Shown: positions 48,709 through 57,828, numbered from the stretch's first letter. The stretch: DNA of 64,000 bases from Thalassovita mediterranea (GCF_001458435.1 NZ_CYSF01000017.1:186001-250000); one strand, 5' to 3'. The notes: generated by a model not told the origin, from the letters alone. Made by a program: numbers and translations.

Positions 48709-50961
48709 ATGGTTGAAGCGACGGAAACAAAAGAGACAGAGAGCCGCAAACTGCTGCAACGGCTGCGCGACGCGATGGCCGAGGACAGCGCAGGGCAGGC
48801 GCGGCTAGACAAGATCACCCACCTGATTGCCGATTCAACCGGCTCTGAGGTGTGTTCGATCTATCTGTTCCGCGATGCCGAAACGCTGGAACTGTGCGCC
48901 ACCGAAGGTTTGAACGCCGAAGCGGTGCACCAGACCCGCATGAAACTGGGCGAAGGTCTGGTCGGGCGCGTCGCGCGTTATGGCCGCGTGGTGAACACCA
49001 CCGATGCACCCTCGGCCAAGGGGTTTCGCTACATGCCTGAAACGGGCGAAGAGATTTACTCCTCCTTCCTTGGGGTGCCGGTGCAGCGTCTGGGCGAAAA
49101 GCTGGGCGTCTTGGTGGTTCAATCGAAAGAGGCCCGCGCCTATTCCGCCGATGAGGTCTATGCGCTGGAAGTGGTGGCGATGGTTCTGGCTGAAATGGCC
49201 GAACTGGGCGCCTTTGTTGGCGAAGGCGCCGCATTGGCCGCACCGCACCAGAACCCCAGCCTGATCCGTGGCACCACTGGTCAGGAAGGCGCTGCCGAAG
49301 GCCACGTCTGGCTGCATGAGCCGCGCGTGGTGGTCACCAACCCCATCGCCGAAGATCCCCACGCCGAACTGGTCCGCCTGCGCGAGGCAGTGGATGAGTT
49401 GCGCGTCAGCGTTGATCAGATGCTGGATGGCGCCTTGGGTGGCGACAGCGAACAGATGCAGGTCCTTGAGGCCTACCGGATGTTTGCCAATTCCAAAGGC
49501 TGGATGCGCCGAATGGAGGAAGACATCAGCCGCGGCCTGTCCGCCGAGGCAGCAGTGGAAAAGGAACAAAGCCAGGCCCGCGCGCGCATGAACATGGCGA
49601 CAGATTCTTACCTGCGCGAACGCCTGCATGACCTGGATGATCTGTCCAACCGCCTGCTGCGTATCCTGACCGGTCAGGGCCAGAACACCGGTGCGGAAAT
49701 GCCCGCCGATCCGATCCTGATCGCCCGCAACATTGGCCCTGCGGAACTGCTGGACTATGGCCGCTCGCTCAAAGGTATCGTACTGGAAGAGGGCTCCGTC
49801 GGGTCCCACGCCGCAATTGTGGCGCGCGCGTTGGCGATCCCGCTGGTCGTCCATGCCAGCCGCATCACCACCGACGCGCTGAACGGCAACCACATCATGG
49901 TCGATGGCGATCAAGGCGTTGTTCATCTGCGCCCCGATGACACCGTGGTCACCGCTTTCCGCGATAAAATCGCCATGCAGGCCAAGGCGCAGGAACGCTA
50001 CGCCTCGATCCGCGAAAAGCCGGCGACCACCAAGTGTGGCAAGACAATCTCTTTGCAGATGAACGCCGGTCTGATGGCCGATCTGCCCTCACTGGACGGC
50101 TCCGGCGCCGAAGGTGTGGGGCTGTTTCGCACCGAACTGCAGTTTCTGGTGCGCAACCAGATGCCGAAACGGTCGGAACTATCGGCCCTATACACCCGCG
50201 TTCTGGATGCGGCGCATGGCAAACGGGTGGTGTTCCGCACCCTCGACATCGGGTCGGACAAGGTGCTGCCCTACATGAAACCCAACGATGAACCCAACCC
50301 CGCCCTTGGCTGGCGCGCGATCCGCGTGGGGCTGGACCGTCGCGGGGTCATGCGGATGCAGCTGCAAGCGTTGATCCGCGCCGCAGCAGGGCGTCCGTTG
50401 ACGATCATGTTCCCCTTTGTGGCGCAATACGAAGAATACCGCCAAGCCCGTGCCGAAATGGACAAAGTGCTGGCACGCGAGAAAAAACTGGGCCATGCCC
50501 TGCCCGAAACGATCGAAGTCGGTGCGATGCTGGAAACCCCATCGCTCGCCTTTGCGCCGGACAAGTTTTACGAAGAGGTGGATTTCCTCTCCATCGGCGG
50601 CAACGATCTAAAACAGTTTTTCTTTGCAGCGGACCGCGAAAACGAACGGGTGCGCAAACGCTATGACACGCTGAATGTCAGCTTCCTGACCTTCCTCGAG
50701 GGGATCGTCAAACGGTGCGAGGCGTCGAACACGTCGCTGTCGTTCTGTGGTGAAGATGCCGGCCGCCCGATTGAGGCGATCTGCCTAGCGGCAATGGGCC
50801 TACGATCCCTGTCAATGCGCCCTGCCTCTATCGGGCCGGTGAAAAACATCCTGCGCTCGGTCGATCTGGATGGCGTGCGCCGCATCATCGAAGAGGCCCG
50901 CCTGCGTGGCGACCAATCGGTGCGCCCTGCGGTCATGGCCTATCTGCAAAGCCAGCCCTAA
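48709..50961 (+). CDS. ptsP: PEP-protein phosphotransferase PtsP (enzyme I-Ntr)
   Basis: PtsP starts the nitrogen-type phosphotransferase relay, taking phosphate from PEP and giving it to NPr. GAGGAGG precedes the ATG. The 750 residues comprise an N-terminal GAF domain (about 25-165; binds glutamine or 2-oxoglutarate in relatives), a linker, the phosphohistidine domain with GSVGSHAAIVARALAIP (active His about 366), and the PEP-binding barrel with GVGLFRTELQFL and FCGEDAGRP carrying the catalytic cysteine. It is monocistronic here, followed by a hairpin. Confidence 0.95.
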   Translation: MVEATETKETESRKLLQRLRDAMAEDSAGQARLDKITHLIADSTGSEVCSIYLFRDAETLELCATEGLNAEAVHQTRMKLGEGLVGRVARYGRVVNTTDAPSAKGFRYMPETGEEIYSSFLGVPVQRLGEKLGVLVVQSKEARAYSADEVYALEVVAMVLAEMAELGAFVGEGAALAAPHQNPSLIRGTTGQEGAAEGHVWLHEPRVVVTNPIAEDPHAELVRLREAVDELRVSVDQMLDGALGGDSEQMQVLEAYRMFANSKGWMRRMEEDISRGLSAEAAVEKEQSQARARMNMATDSYLRERLHDLDDLSNRLLRILTGQGQNTGAEMPADPILIARNIGPAELLDYGRSLKGIVLEEGSVGSHAAIVARALAIPLVVHASRITTDALNGNHIMVDGDQGVVHLRPDDTVVTAFRDKIAMQAKAQERYASIREKPATTKCGKTISLQMNAGLMADLPSLDGSGAEGVGLFRTELQFLVRNQMPKRSELSALYTRVLDAAHGKRVVFRTLDIGSDKVLPYMKPNDEPNPALGWRAIRVGLDRRGVMRMQLQALIRAAAGRPLTIMFPFVAQYEEYRQARAEMDKVLAREKKLGHALPETIEVGAMLETPSLAFAPDKFYEEVDFLSIGGNDLKQFFFAADRENERVRKRYDTLNVSFLTFLEGIVKRCEASNTSLSFCGEDAGRPIEAICLAAMGLRSLSMRPASIGPVKNILRSVDLDGVRRIIEEARLRGDQSVRPAVMAYLQSQP

Positions 50962-50966
50962 GCATC

Positions 50967-51015
50967 GGGGCGCCGGAACAAACTGGCGCCCCTTTCAATG
51001 TTCCCATAAATACTC
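50967..51015 (+). terminator. Hairpin after ptsP followed by extragenic motif, copy c
   Basis: GGGGCGCC (50967-50974) pairs with GGCGCCCC (50985-50992). The motif CCCCTTTCAATGTTC...TAAATACTC (50989-51015) follows directly, overlapping the hairpin's right arm. The short T-run suggests a modest terminator; the motif recurs at 14373 and 56177. Confidence 0.65.
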
Positions 51016-51027
51016 AAAATCCGCGCT

Positions 51028-51810
51028 CTAGCCCGTCACCACGGGGCCGGTCACACGGCGCTTCAACTCGGCCACCAACTCCTCTGGTCGCGTATCCGCC
51101 TCAATCGCCAAACGGCGCAGGCGGAAATGGACATGGGCCATATCGCGGTAATAGCTGGCATAGGCATAGTTCGTCGCCGCCCCCGCAACGGCGCCCAGTA
51201 CAGGCACGCTTTGCGCCGCCAGTTTCTGCCCCAACACATGCGCCAAACGCGGCGCGACCTTGGCAATCAGCGCCTGCATCGACGCACCACGCAGCGCCAT
51301 GCGGGTGGCCAGAAACGCCATATCCGCCCCATCGTCATGCGCCAACGGTCCGGCAGAGGCAAAGACCTGCACGCAGTCAAACTGCACACTTTCCGCGTCG
51401 GGGTCAAAGCCATGGCTCACCGCGACGCCCTGAATGTCGCGCAGCAGAACCGTGGTGGTCAGCGGCAGCTCCGCCAGTGCCGTTGGCAGCCCGCCCATGC
51501 CGCCAGCGGCCCCCATGACTGTGGTCAATGCACCGTGAAACCAACCCGGCTGATCGCTGACAACATCACGCGATTTATGCGCTGCCCGCATCGCGGCAAA
51601 CAGCGCCGCCTCGGTCGCGCTATCTAGCTGGATGCGCACTTTCTCTGGCAACCGATCCAACAGGTTTTCCGCCGATCCGCCCAAAAGGTTCAAGAGTTCA
51701 ATCACCGGACCAGATGCGCCACGATACCGACGGGCCAGCTGATCCAGCTCTGCCTCCAGATCCAATGCGGATGGATCCACCAGTTCTGCCAAGGCTTGTT
51801 CTGTCAGCAT
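51028..51810 (-). CDS. EcsC family protein
   Basis: A 260-residue protein from the ATG at 51810, which follows GGAGGGTGCAAC. The EcsC family pattern is seen in the Ala/Gly-rich stretch TVMGAAGGMGGLPTALAELPL, LRDIQGVAVSHGFDPD, and VPVLGAVAGAATNYAYASYYRDMAHVHFRLRRLA (parts). EcsC homologues are loosely tied to ABC transporters, but no function is established. It converges on ptsP. Confidence 0.85.
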   Translation of the reverse strand: MLTEQALAELVDPSALDLEAELDQLARRYRGASGPVIELLNLLGGSAENLLDRLPEKVRIQLDSATEAALFAAMRAAHKSRDVVSDQPGWFHGALTTVMGAAGGMGGLPTALAELPLTTTVLLRDIQGVAVSHGFDPDAESVQFDCVQVFASAGPLAHDDGADMAFLATRMALRGASMQALIAKVAPRLAHVLGQKLAAQSVPVLGAVAGAATNYAYASYYRDMAHVHFRLRRLAIEADTRPEELVAELKRRVTGPVVTG

Positions 51811-51902
51811 GTTGCACCCTCCAACCACACCCCGCATCTATGGGCGGGCTTTAGGAACAGGTGGTTGGTCTGACGAGGGTTTTCAAGGCAGCACCCGCCA
51901 CC

Positions 51903-52394
51903 TCAGCCCTGCTGAAACCGCGTCACATCGCCCGCAACGCCCTCCCAGACACCGTCGGACACACCATGCCCCAGCACCCGATCAGGGTTCGTCGGCGGCG
52001 GCATCACCACGCCGCTGAGGCGCTGAAAACCGAAACGGCGATAATACGGCTCATCCCCCACCAGCATCACCCGATGCCAGCCAAGGCGCGCCGCCCGCTC
52101 CATACTGTCGTGGATCAACGCGCCGCCCAGACCCTCGCCCTGATGGGTCGGGTGTACGGCCACGGGGCCCAAGAGCAACGCCACATCACCCCCGATAGAC
52201 ACAGGCCAATAGCGGATCGCGCCCGCCACTATCCCCAGATCATCGCGCGCCACGATGGACAGATCCGCCACCGGCGCCACGTCTTCGCGCAGGCGGTAAG
52301 ACGACAGTGCAGTGCGCCCCGGTGCAAAACACAGGTCATAGAGGGCTTCCACCTCCCACCAGTCGTTTTTGCTCTCTACCTCAAAGCGGAACAT
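51903..52394 (-). CDS. GNAT family N-acetyltransferase
   Basis: A 163-residue acetyl-CoA-dependent acetyltransferase. The acetyl-CoA binding motif is LGPVAVHPTHQGEGLGGALI (about 72-91), followed by GWHRVMLVGDEPYYRRFGF, typical of the YhbS-like subgroup. The acceptor is unknown. It lies 92 nt upstream of the EcsC-like gene on the same strand. Confidence 0.9.
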   Translation of the reverse strand: MFRFEVESKNDWWEVEALYDLCFAPGRTALSSYRLREDVAPVADLSIVARDDLGIVAGAIRYWPVSIGGDVALLLGPVAVHPTHQGEGLGGALIHDSMERAARLGWHRVMLVGDEPYYRRFGFQRLSGVVMPPPTNPDRVLGHGVSDGVWEGVAGDVTRFQQG

Positions 52395-52497
52395 GATGTG
52401 CGCTAAGCCTCTAGGAAATCAGCCGAAGATCTGGAAATGGGCGTAACATGCCCTTAGGTCTGATACAAACGCGAAACCCAGCCGCAGATGAGGGCAC

Positions 52498-53112
52498 ATG
52501 TTCTACAAACCCACCGAGGGCCACGGCCTGCCGCACAACCCGTTCAATGCCATTGTGACACCGCGCCCTATTGGCTGGATCTCCACCCGTTCTTCAGACG
52601 GCGTGGACAACCTCGCGCCCTATTCGTTTTTCAACGCTGTCGCGTACGAGCCACCGCAGGTGATGTTTGCATCAACCAGCGCGAAGCCCGATCAGGACAA
52701 CACCAAGGACACGGTGGCCAACATCCGCGATACCGGCGTGTTTGCCTGCAACGTGGTATCCTATGCGCTGCGCGATGCGATGAACGCCAGCTCTGCCGCC
52801 CTGCCTGCTGGCGCAGATGAATTTGCCCACGCCGGTTTGGTAAAGGCGGAATGCGACACCATCGCCTGTTCCTATGTCCCCGCCGCACCGGCGGTGCTGG
52901 AATGCAAACTGACGCAGATTGTGCAGCTGCCGGGCGAGTCAAATGTGGCGGTCTTTGGCGAGGTCACAGGTGTGCGCATTCAGGATCAATACCTTGTCGA
53001 TGGTCAATTTGACGTCAGCCTGTTTCAGCCACTGTCACGTCTTGGTTATCGCGACTACTCTGCAGTGCGCGAGCTATTCTCGCTCGCCCGACCGGATGAT
53101 AACAACGCATAA
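52498..53112 (+). CDS. Flavin reductase-like FMN-binding protein
   Basis: This 204-residue protein belongs to the flavin reductase/FMN-binding split-barrel family. N-terminal NAIVTPRPIGWISTRSSDGV and NLAPYSFFNAVAYEPPQVMF carry the FMN-binding pattern, and NTKDTVANIRDTGVFACNVV is also conserved. It might be a flavin:NAD(P)H reductase or a stand-alone oxidoreductase. The mtnP gene follows after 45 nt on the same strand, so they may be co-transcribed. Confidence 0.88.
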   Translation: MFYKPTEGHGLPHNPFNAIVTPRPIGWISTRSSDGVDNLAPYSFFNAVAYEPPQVMFASTSAKPDQDNTKDTVANIRDTGVFACNVVSYALRDAMNASSAALPAGADEFAHAGLVKAECDTIACSYVPAAPAVLECKLTQIVQLPGESNVAVFGEVTGVRIQDQYLVDGQFDVSLFQPLSRLGYRDYSAVRELFSLARPDDNNA

Positions 53113-53157
53113 GAGACCACGCCGCGATTTGGCGTAGACAGACAGAGAGGCACAGAG

Positions 53158-54030
53158 ATGGACACATATATCGGCGTGATCGGCGGATCGGGCATCTATG
53201 AAATTGACGGGCTGGAAAATGCTGAATGGGTCACGGTCGACACCCCTTGGGGTGCGCCGTCGGATCAGATCCTGACCGGTGTGTATGAGGGCGTTAAAAT
53301 GGCCTTTCTGCCGCGTCATGGCCGCGGCCATGTGCATTCACCAACCACCGTACCCTACCGCGCCAATATTGATGCGCTGAAACGTCTGGGCGTCACCGAT
53401 GTAATTTCTGTGTCGGCCTGCGGGTCGTTCCGCGAAGAAATGGCACCGGGCGATTTTGTTGTGGTGGATCAGTTCATTGACCGGACGTTTGCGCGGGAAA
53501 AATCCTTCTTCGGGACCGGCTGTGTCGCCCACGTCAGCGTCGCCCACCCCACCTGCCCGCGCCTGTCTGATGCGTGCTTTACCGCTGCCACCGACGCCGG
53601 GATCAAGGTGCACAAGGGCGGCACCTATCTGGCGATGGAAGGGCCGCAGTTTTCCACGCTGGCGGAATCCAAAATGTACCGCGAAAGCTGGGGCGCGGAT
53701 GTCATCGGCATGACCAATATGCCCGAGGCGAAATTGGCCCGTGAGGCAGAGCTGTGCTACGCCTCCGTCGCGATGATCACCGACTATGACAGCTGGCATC
53801 CTGATCATGGTGAGGTTGACGTGACCGAGATTATCAAAACCCTGATCGGCAACGCCGACAAGGGCCGCGCATTGGTCAAACGCCTGCCCGCCCTACTGGG
53901 TGCCGAACGTGACGATTGCCCCCACGGCTGCGACAAGGCGTTGGAGTTTGCAATCCTCACCGCACCAGAAAAGCGCGATCCAGACCTAGTGGCGAAACTG
54001 GATGCGGTCGCAGGCCGCGTGCTGGGCTAA
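53158..54030 (+). CDS. mtnP: S-methyl-5'-thioadenosine phosphorylase
   Basis: MtnP cleaves methylthioadenosine, the by-product of polyamine synthesis, to adenine and methylthioribose-1-phosphate. The 290 residues begin IGVIGGSGIYEIDGLENAEW, with LPRHGRGHVHSPTTVPYRAN, ISVSACGSFREEMAPGDFV, and MEGPQFSTLAESKMYRE. The adenine can be salvaged by Apt encoded 1.3 kb downstream. AGAGAGG precedes the ATG. Confidence 0.95.
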   Translation: MDTYIGVIGGSGIYEIDGLENAEWVTVDTPWGAPSDQILTGVYEGVKMAFLPRHGRGHVHSPTTVPYRANIDALKRLGVTDVISVSACGSFREEMAPGDFVVVDQFIDRTFAREKSFFGTGCVAHVSVAHPTCPRLSDACFTAATDAGIKVHKGGTYLAMEGPQFSTLAESKMYRESWGADVIGMTNMPEAKLAREAELCYASVAMITDYDSWHPDHGEVDVTEIIKTLIGNADKGRALVKRLPALLGAERDDCPHGCDKALEFAILTAPEKRDPDLVAKLDAVAGRVLG

Positions 54031-54102
54031 GGCGACCAGAGAATGAGTGAGAGAGGCGGGCCATTGGTCCGCCTTTTCACTATATCATTTCACTATTTTT
54101 AC

Positions 54103-54200
54103 GCCAAATCAAAGATTTGGCAGCGCCCGAACCGACCCGTTTTGTCGAAGACAAACCTGTGGTTTGTTGGGGCGGGCGCTTTGCTTCGCCCCTCGGTTCG
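54103..54200. repeat. Nested palindromic extragenic element
   Basis: Five inverted repeats interlock in 98 nt: GCCAAATC/GATTTGGC (54103-54110, 54114-54121), AGCGCCCG/CGGGCGCT (54122-54129, 54173-54180), CGAACCGA/TCGGTTCG (54128-54135, 54193-54200), ACAAACC/GGTTTGT (54151-54157, 54161-54167), and GGGGCG/CGCCCC (54169-54174, 54187-54192). The layout resembles REP/BIME or MITE-like extragenic elements. No second copy was noticed in this window. Confidence 0.6.
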
Positions 54201-54288
54201 AGCGCCGCGCAAAACACTAGCGAAGCGTATGGATTTCCCACCGCAAATCCTCTTAGACTGCCGCCATTGCAGAACCAAAGGATTTTCA

Positions 54289-55290
54289 ATGCGCCTCGAC
54301 GGTCTCGACATTGCCCGATTTCTTGCGTTTGTCGGCATGGTCCTCGTCAACTTCCGCATCGCGGCAGAGGTGACGGGCGTGGGCGACCTGCCCTCCACCA
54401 TCATCGACCTTTTAGAGGGGCGCGCAGCCGCGTTGTTTGTGGTGCTGGCAGGCATCGGCCTTGGCCTGTCGCGGGCGGGGATGGCGCTGGTCAGCCGGCG
54501 GGCGGTGTTTCTAATCGTACTGGGCATGATCAACGTCACGATCTTTGAGGCAGATATTCTGCACTATTACGGCACCTACTTCCTCTGCGTGTTGCCGCTG
54601 CTCACCGCCCCTGCCCGCGCGCTCTGGACCGCAGCCGTTGCTGTCGCGCTGATCGCCTATGCCGGGCTGATCTTTGGCAACTACGACGCGGGCTGGGACT
54701 GGGACGCGCTGGTCTATGCGGATTTCTGGACCGTCACGGGCTACCTGCGCCACACGTTTTACAACGGCTGGCATCCGGTGCTGCCGTGGCTCAGCTTCCT
54801 AATGATCGGCATGGCATTGTCACGGCTGGATCTGGGCAGCCCTGCCATACGCCTGCGCATAGCGCTCTACGGTGCCCTTGCCTGCATCGCCGGTCTGATC
54901 CCTGCCGCGCTGACAGCTGATCCCGACCTAACCGACCTCCTCAGCACCGCGCCCATCCCGCCGACACCCTTCTACATCCTATCGGCCACCGGCAGCGCCT
55001 GTGTGGTGATCGCCGCCTGCCTTTGGGCAGGTCCTGCACTGATGCGCAGCCGCCTCACCCGCACGCTGTCACTGGCCGGACGGCAGAGCCTGACGCTCTA
55101 CCTTGCCCATATCCTGATCGGCATGGGTACGATGGATACCCTCGGCCTACTGAACGGCAGCCTGTCCAATGCTGCGGTCCTGTGGATCAGCCTCTCTTTC
55201 TGCGCCGCCTGCCTCATCTACGCCCACCTGTGGCAGTATGTGGCAAAACGCGGCCCGCTAGAGGCATTGATGCGCAAACTGGCAGGCTAA
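54289..55290 (+). CDS. DUF418/DUF1624-like polytopic membrane protein
   Basis: A 333-residue membrane protein with about ten hydrophobic segments. The N-terminal [20 protein letters not shown] is the motif of DUF418/DUF1624 and acyltransferase-3-like proteins, and [19 protein letters not shown] is the matching C-terminal motif. These families probably transfer acyl groups across the membrane to envelope sugars, but this one is not characterised. The ATG at 54289 follows AAAGG; the frame is open back through the palindromic element, which is unlikely to be translated. Confidence 0.8.
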   Translation: MRLDGLDIARFLAFVGMVLVNFRIAAEVTGVGDLPSTIIDLLEGRAAALFVVLAGIGLGLSRAGMALVSRRAVFLIVLGMINVTIFEADILHYYGTYFLCVLPLLTAPARALWTAAVAVALIAYAGLIFGNYDAGWDWDALVYADFWTVTGYLRHTFYNGWHPVLPWLSFLMIGMALSRLDLGSPAIRLRIALYGALACIAGLIPAALTADPDLTDLLSTAPIPPTPFYILSATGSACVVIAACLWAGPALMRSRLTRTLSLAGRQSLTLYLAHILIGMGTMDTLGLLNGSLSNAAVLWISLSFCAACLIYAHLWQYVAKRGPLEALMRKLAG

Positions 55291-55361
55291 GAAACCCCTT
55301 GAAACACGGGCGCGGCCTTGCCAAACACCACAGGCATTCAGCTACAGAAAGGCGCAGCCCA

Positions 55362-55904
55362 ATGGCACCGCAGCAGAAAACCGTCAAAGACTACATCCGC
55401 ACCATCGTCGACTTCCCGCACGAAGGCATCATGTTCCGCGATGTGACCACGCTGTTTGCCGACCCGCGCGGCTTTCGCATGGCGGTAGACCAGATGCTGC
55501 ACCCCTACGCCGGTCAGCGCATTGACAAGGTTGTCGGTCTGGAGGCACGCGGTTTCATCCTAGGCGGTGCCATCGCGCACCAGCTGGGCACCGGATTTGT
55601 GCCGATCCGCAAAAAGGGCAAGCTGCCCGGCAAAACCATTTCCGAGGCCTATACGCTGGAGTATGGCGAAGCGATCGTAGAGCTGCACGACGACGCGATT
55701 GAACCCGGTGAAACCATCCTGTTGGTTGATGACCTGTTGGCCACCGGCGGCACGGCCGAGGCTGGGATCAAACTGGTGGAGCGTCTGGGCGGCAAAATCC
55801 TCAGCTGCGCCTTTGTGATCGACCTGCCCGAACTGGGTGGCCGCCAAAAGCTGGAAGCGATGGGCATGGACGTGTCTGTCCTGTGCGAGTTTGAAGGGCT
55901 GTAA
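55362..55904 (+). CDS. apt: Adenine phosphoribosyltransferase
   Basis: Apt salvages adenine with PRPP to AMP. The ATG at 55362 follows GAAAGGCGCAGCCC and gives 180 residues. [21 protein letters not shown] at the N-terminus, [18 protein letters not shown], and the PRPP loop [17 protein letters not shown] are clear family motifs. It complements MtnP in adenine recycling. A probable 6S RNA gene lies about 40 nt downstream on the same strand. Confidence 0.95.
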   Translation: MAPQQKTVKDYIRTIVDFPHEGIMFRDVTTLFADPRGFRMAVDQMLHPYAGQRIDKVVGLEARGFILGGAIAHQLGTGFVPIRKKGKLPGKTISEAYTLEYGEAIVELHDDAIEPGETILLVDDLLATGGTAEAGIKLVERLGGKILSCAFVIDLPELGGRQKLEAMGMDVSVLCEFEGL

Positions 55905-55944
55905 ACCCGCCCGAGCCTAAAGGTTCGAAACACCCTCTTGCCGC

Positions 55945-56131
55945 CCCCGCCCGGACACCCTATCTAAGTCCTCGGCGGGTGCTGCTCTTCACGAGACACG
56001 GTTGCATTCCGGTGGCCTTAAGCAATTCCGAGGGAGCTGGCTCTGTCTGGATCCTGGTCTAGTTACCTGGCGCCCACCTGTACATACAGGTCCTCGGGAA
56101 TGAGATAACCGAACGGTCGCTGCGGGCCCGC
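55945..56131 (+). ncRNA. ssrS: Probable 6S RNA
   Basis: A GC-rich stretch of about 187 nt closes by GCCCG (55949-55953) with CGGGC (56123-56127). GGCGGGTG (55973) faces CGCCCACC (56071) across a largely double-stranded rod. ACCTGT-ACAT-ACAGGT (about 56076-56091) forms a small hairpin on the 3' side of the expected central bubble, as in 6S RNAs. CTTAAGCAATTCCGAGGGAGC and CCTCGGGAATGAG resemble alphaproteobacterial 6S sequences as I remember them. 6S RNA binds housekeeping RNA polymerase as a promoter mimic. Ends are approximate. Confidence 0.68.
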
Positions 56132-56176
56132 CACTTTACCACCGTTCATGCTGCGCTTTTGTCTCAACGACAGGTA

Positions 56177-56223
56177 AGTATTTATGGAACATTGAAAGCG
56201 CTTTCATCGTTCCACAAATACTC
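56177..56223. repeat. Long near-perfect palindrome from two inverted copies of the extragenic motif (copy d)
   Basis: AGTATTT, TGGAAC and TGAAAGC on the left match GCTTTCA, GTTCCA and AAATACT on the right, with small internal mismatches, over 46 nt. Each half is a copy of the motif at 14373 and 50990. No U-run follows. Confidence 0.7.
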
Positions 56224-56244
56224 TGGGGGATGAATTTGCGCAGC

Positions 56245-56268
56245 AAAGAAGGGGGCAGCGCCCCCTCT
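56245..56268 (-). terminator. Hairpin downstream of the small membrane protein gene
   Basis: GGGGGC (56251-56256) pairs with GCCCCC (56260-56265); on the minus strand TTCTTTGCTG follows, fitting termination of the gene at 56300-56614. Confidence 0.5.
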
Positions 56269-56299
56269 CCTATCTCAATACATCGAAAATCCGCGTTAA

Positions 56300-56614
56300 T
56301 CAGCGCTGACGCTTCGCAGGTGCTTCCTGCATGACGCGTACAGGTTTGGTCAGATCGACCCGCACCGGACGACCACGGCCACCTTTGGGGTCTTCATCCT
56401 TCAGCTTCATCACCGCGATGCCGAACTGCACGCCGGCAAAAACGATCCCGTTGGAGAACCACAAAAGAAACACCGCCAGCAGACCCGCATCCGAATTCGC
56501 CACCAGCGACCCAAGATTGCCGAGGTTGAACCACAACAACATCGCCACGAAGGCCGCAGCGATGGCAAAGCCGATCAACACGTTGGTGATATAGAGACGG
56601 ATGAGCTTGGGCAT
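56300..56614 (-). CDS. Small membrane protein of unknown function
   Basis: The 104-residue protein has two hydrophobic segments (about 8-30 and 42-66) and a basic C-terminal tail (DPKGGRGRPVRVDLTKPVRV, KRQR). AGGAGGCACTGCC precedes the ATG. I do not recognise a named domain; similar short proteins seem common near nusB in Rhodobacterales, but this is from memory. It lies downstream of nusB on the same strand, separated by a terminator. Confidence 0.72.
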   Translation of the reverse strand: MPKLIRLYITNVLIGFAIAAAFVAMLLWFNLGNLGSLVANSDAGLLAVFLLWFSNGIVFAGVQFGIAVMKLKDEDPKGGRGRPVRVDLTKPVRVMQEAPAKRQR

Positions 56615-56680
56615 GGCAGTGCCTCCTGTAAGAGCTGCCTAAGATCGTATGCCAAAAGCCGAAGGTTTCAAGCCCAATAT

Positions 56681-56720
56681 GAAAAACGCGGCACATCTTG
56701 ACGATATGCCGCGGTTTTTT
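56681..56720. terminator. Terminator downstream of nusB
   Basis: CGCGGCA (56687-56693) pairs with TGCCGCG (56707-56713), with inner ATC/GAT. Runs of A before and T after give U-tracts on both strands; the minus-strand use ends the rib-nusB unit. Confidence 0.82.
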
Positions 56721-56744
56721 GTGCAAACTTTAACGATGGGCCAT

Positions 56745-57239
56745 TCAGAACGCTTCGGGCTTGGCCTCGCGCGCCATGTGATCCAGCACCGCGTTCACGA
56801 ACTTCGGCTCTTTGCCTTCGGGGAAGAAGGCGCGCGCGACATCCACAAACTCGGTGATCACCACCTTGGGCGGGGTTTCTGCCTGTGTCAGCTCAGCACC
56901 TGCGGCACGGAACAGCGCCCGCAGGGTGGAATCGATGCGGCCCAGCGGCCATTTGGCCACCAGCGCACGGTCGGTCATCTGGTCAACCTTGGCCTGCCAG
57001 TTCACCGCTTCCTTCACCAGCTGTTGGAACAGCTTGGCGTCGCCTTCCAGCCACTCCACATCCTCAACAATCGCACCGAAACGGTGATCCAGAAACTCCA
57101 GAATGACCTGATCAAGGATCTGCTCCCCGACCTCCAACTGGTAGAGCGCCTGCACAGCATACAGCCGCGAGGCGGATTTCATCTTGCGCTTCTGGTTGTT
57201 CGAAAGCGGTTTACGCTGTTCTTCTTCGCCGGTGCTCAT
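56745..57239 (-). CDS. nusB: Transcription antitermination factor NusB
   Basis: NusB binds boxA RNA with NusE (S10) in rRNA antitermination. The 164 residues are all-helical; SASRLYAVQALYQLEVG at about 23-39 and the C-terminal VVITEFVDVARAFFPEGKEPKFVNAVLD are family hallmarks. It is the last gene of the ribE-ribB-ribH-nusB series, starting 45 nt after ribH. Confidence 0.95.
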   Translation of the reverse strand: MSTGEEEQRKPLSNNQKRKMKSASRLYAVQALYQLEVGEQILDQVILEFLDHRFGAIVEDVEWLEGDAKLFQQLVKEAVNWQAKVDQMTDRALVAKWPLGRIDSTLRALFRAAGAELTQAETPPKVVITEFVDVARAFFPEGKEPKFVNAVLDHMAREAKPEAF

Positions 57240-57284
57240 GCGATCTGGTGCCTTGTAGAATGGCGTGGCTAGGTCACTGCGGAA

Positions 57285-57815
57285 TTATGCTTTGCCTGCC
57301 AGCTGGATTTCATCGGCGGGAACGAATCCCACGCCTTTGCGCTGATCGCCCCATTTACGGGCCAAAGCGATCAGGTGCAAGGCCGCAGCCGCTGCGCCGC
57401 CACCTTTGTTCTGATCGTCGGGATCAGCGCGCACCTCAGCCTGACGGCGGTTTTCCACGGTCAGGATGCCGTTGCCGATGCACAGGCCCTGCAGACCCAG
57501 CATCTGAATGGCGCGGCTGCTGTCGTTGCAGACGGTTTCATAGTGGGTGGTTTCCCCACGGATCACACAGCCCAGCGCGACATAGCCGTCAAAGTTGCTC
57601 ATCCGTTCGGCAATGCCGATGGCGGTGGGGATTTCCAATGCGCCGGGCACTTCGACCACCTCATAGGTGCCGCCAACGGCCTCAATCTCGGCCACGGCGC
57701 CTTTCAGCATGTTGTCAGCGATGTCTTTGTAATAGGGCGACATCACGATCGCCAGCTTCACCGGTTTGGAAAACTCGGCGCGGGGCATAATGTAATGCTG
57801 TTCATGTCCAGCCAT
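57285..57815 (-). CDS. ribH: 6,7-dimethyl-8-ribityllumazine synthase
   Basis: RibH condenses the pyrimidine intermediate with 3,4-dihydroxybutanone phosphate in riboflavin synthesis. The 176 residues include VVEVPGALEIPTAIG, VALGCVIRGETTHYETVCND with the catalytic His, and the substrate loop GNGILTVEN. It follows ribB by 13 nt. Confidence 0.96.
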   Translation of the reverse strand: MAGHEQHYIMPRAEFSKPVKLAIVMSPYYKDIADNMLKGAVAEIEAVGGTYEVVEVPGALEIPTAIGIAERMSNFDGYVALGCVIRGETTHYETVCNDSSRAIQMLGLQGLCIGNGILTVENRRQAEVRADPDDQNKGGGAAAAALHLIALARKWGDQRKGVGFVPADEIQLAGKA

Positions 57816-57828
57816 ATCTCAAACTCCT

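Noticed and set aside
54043-54288. N-terminal extension of the DUF418-like protein
   Set aside because: It would translate the palindromic element; the ATG at 54289 begins at the conserved family motif.
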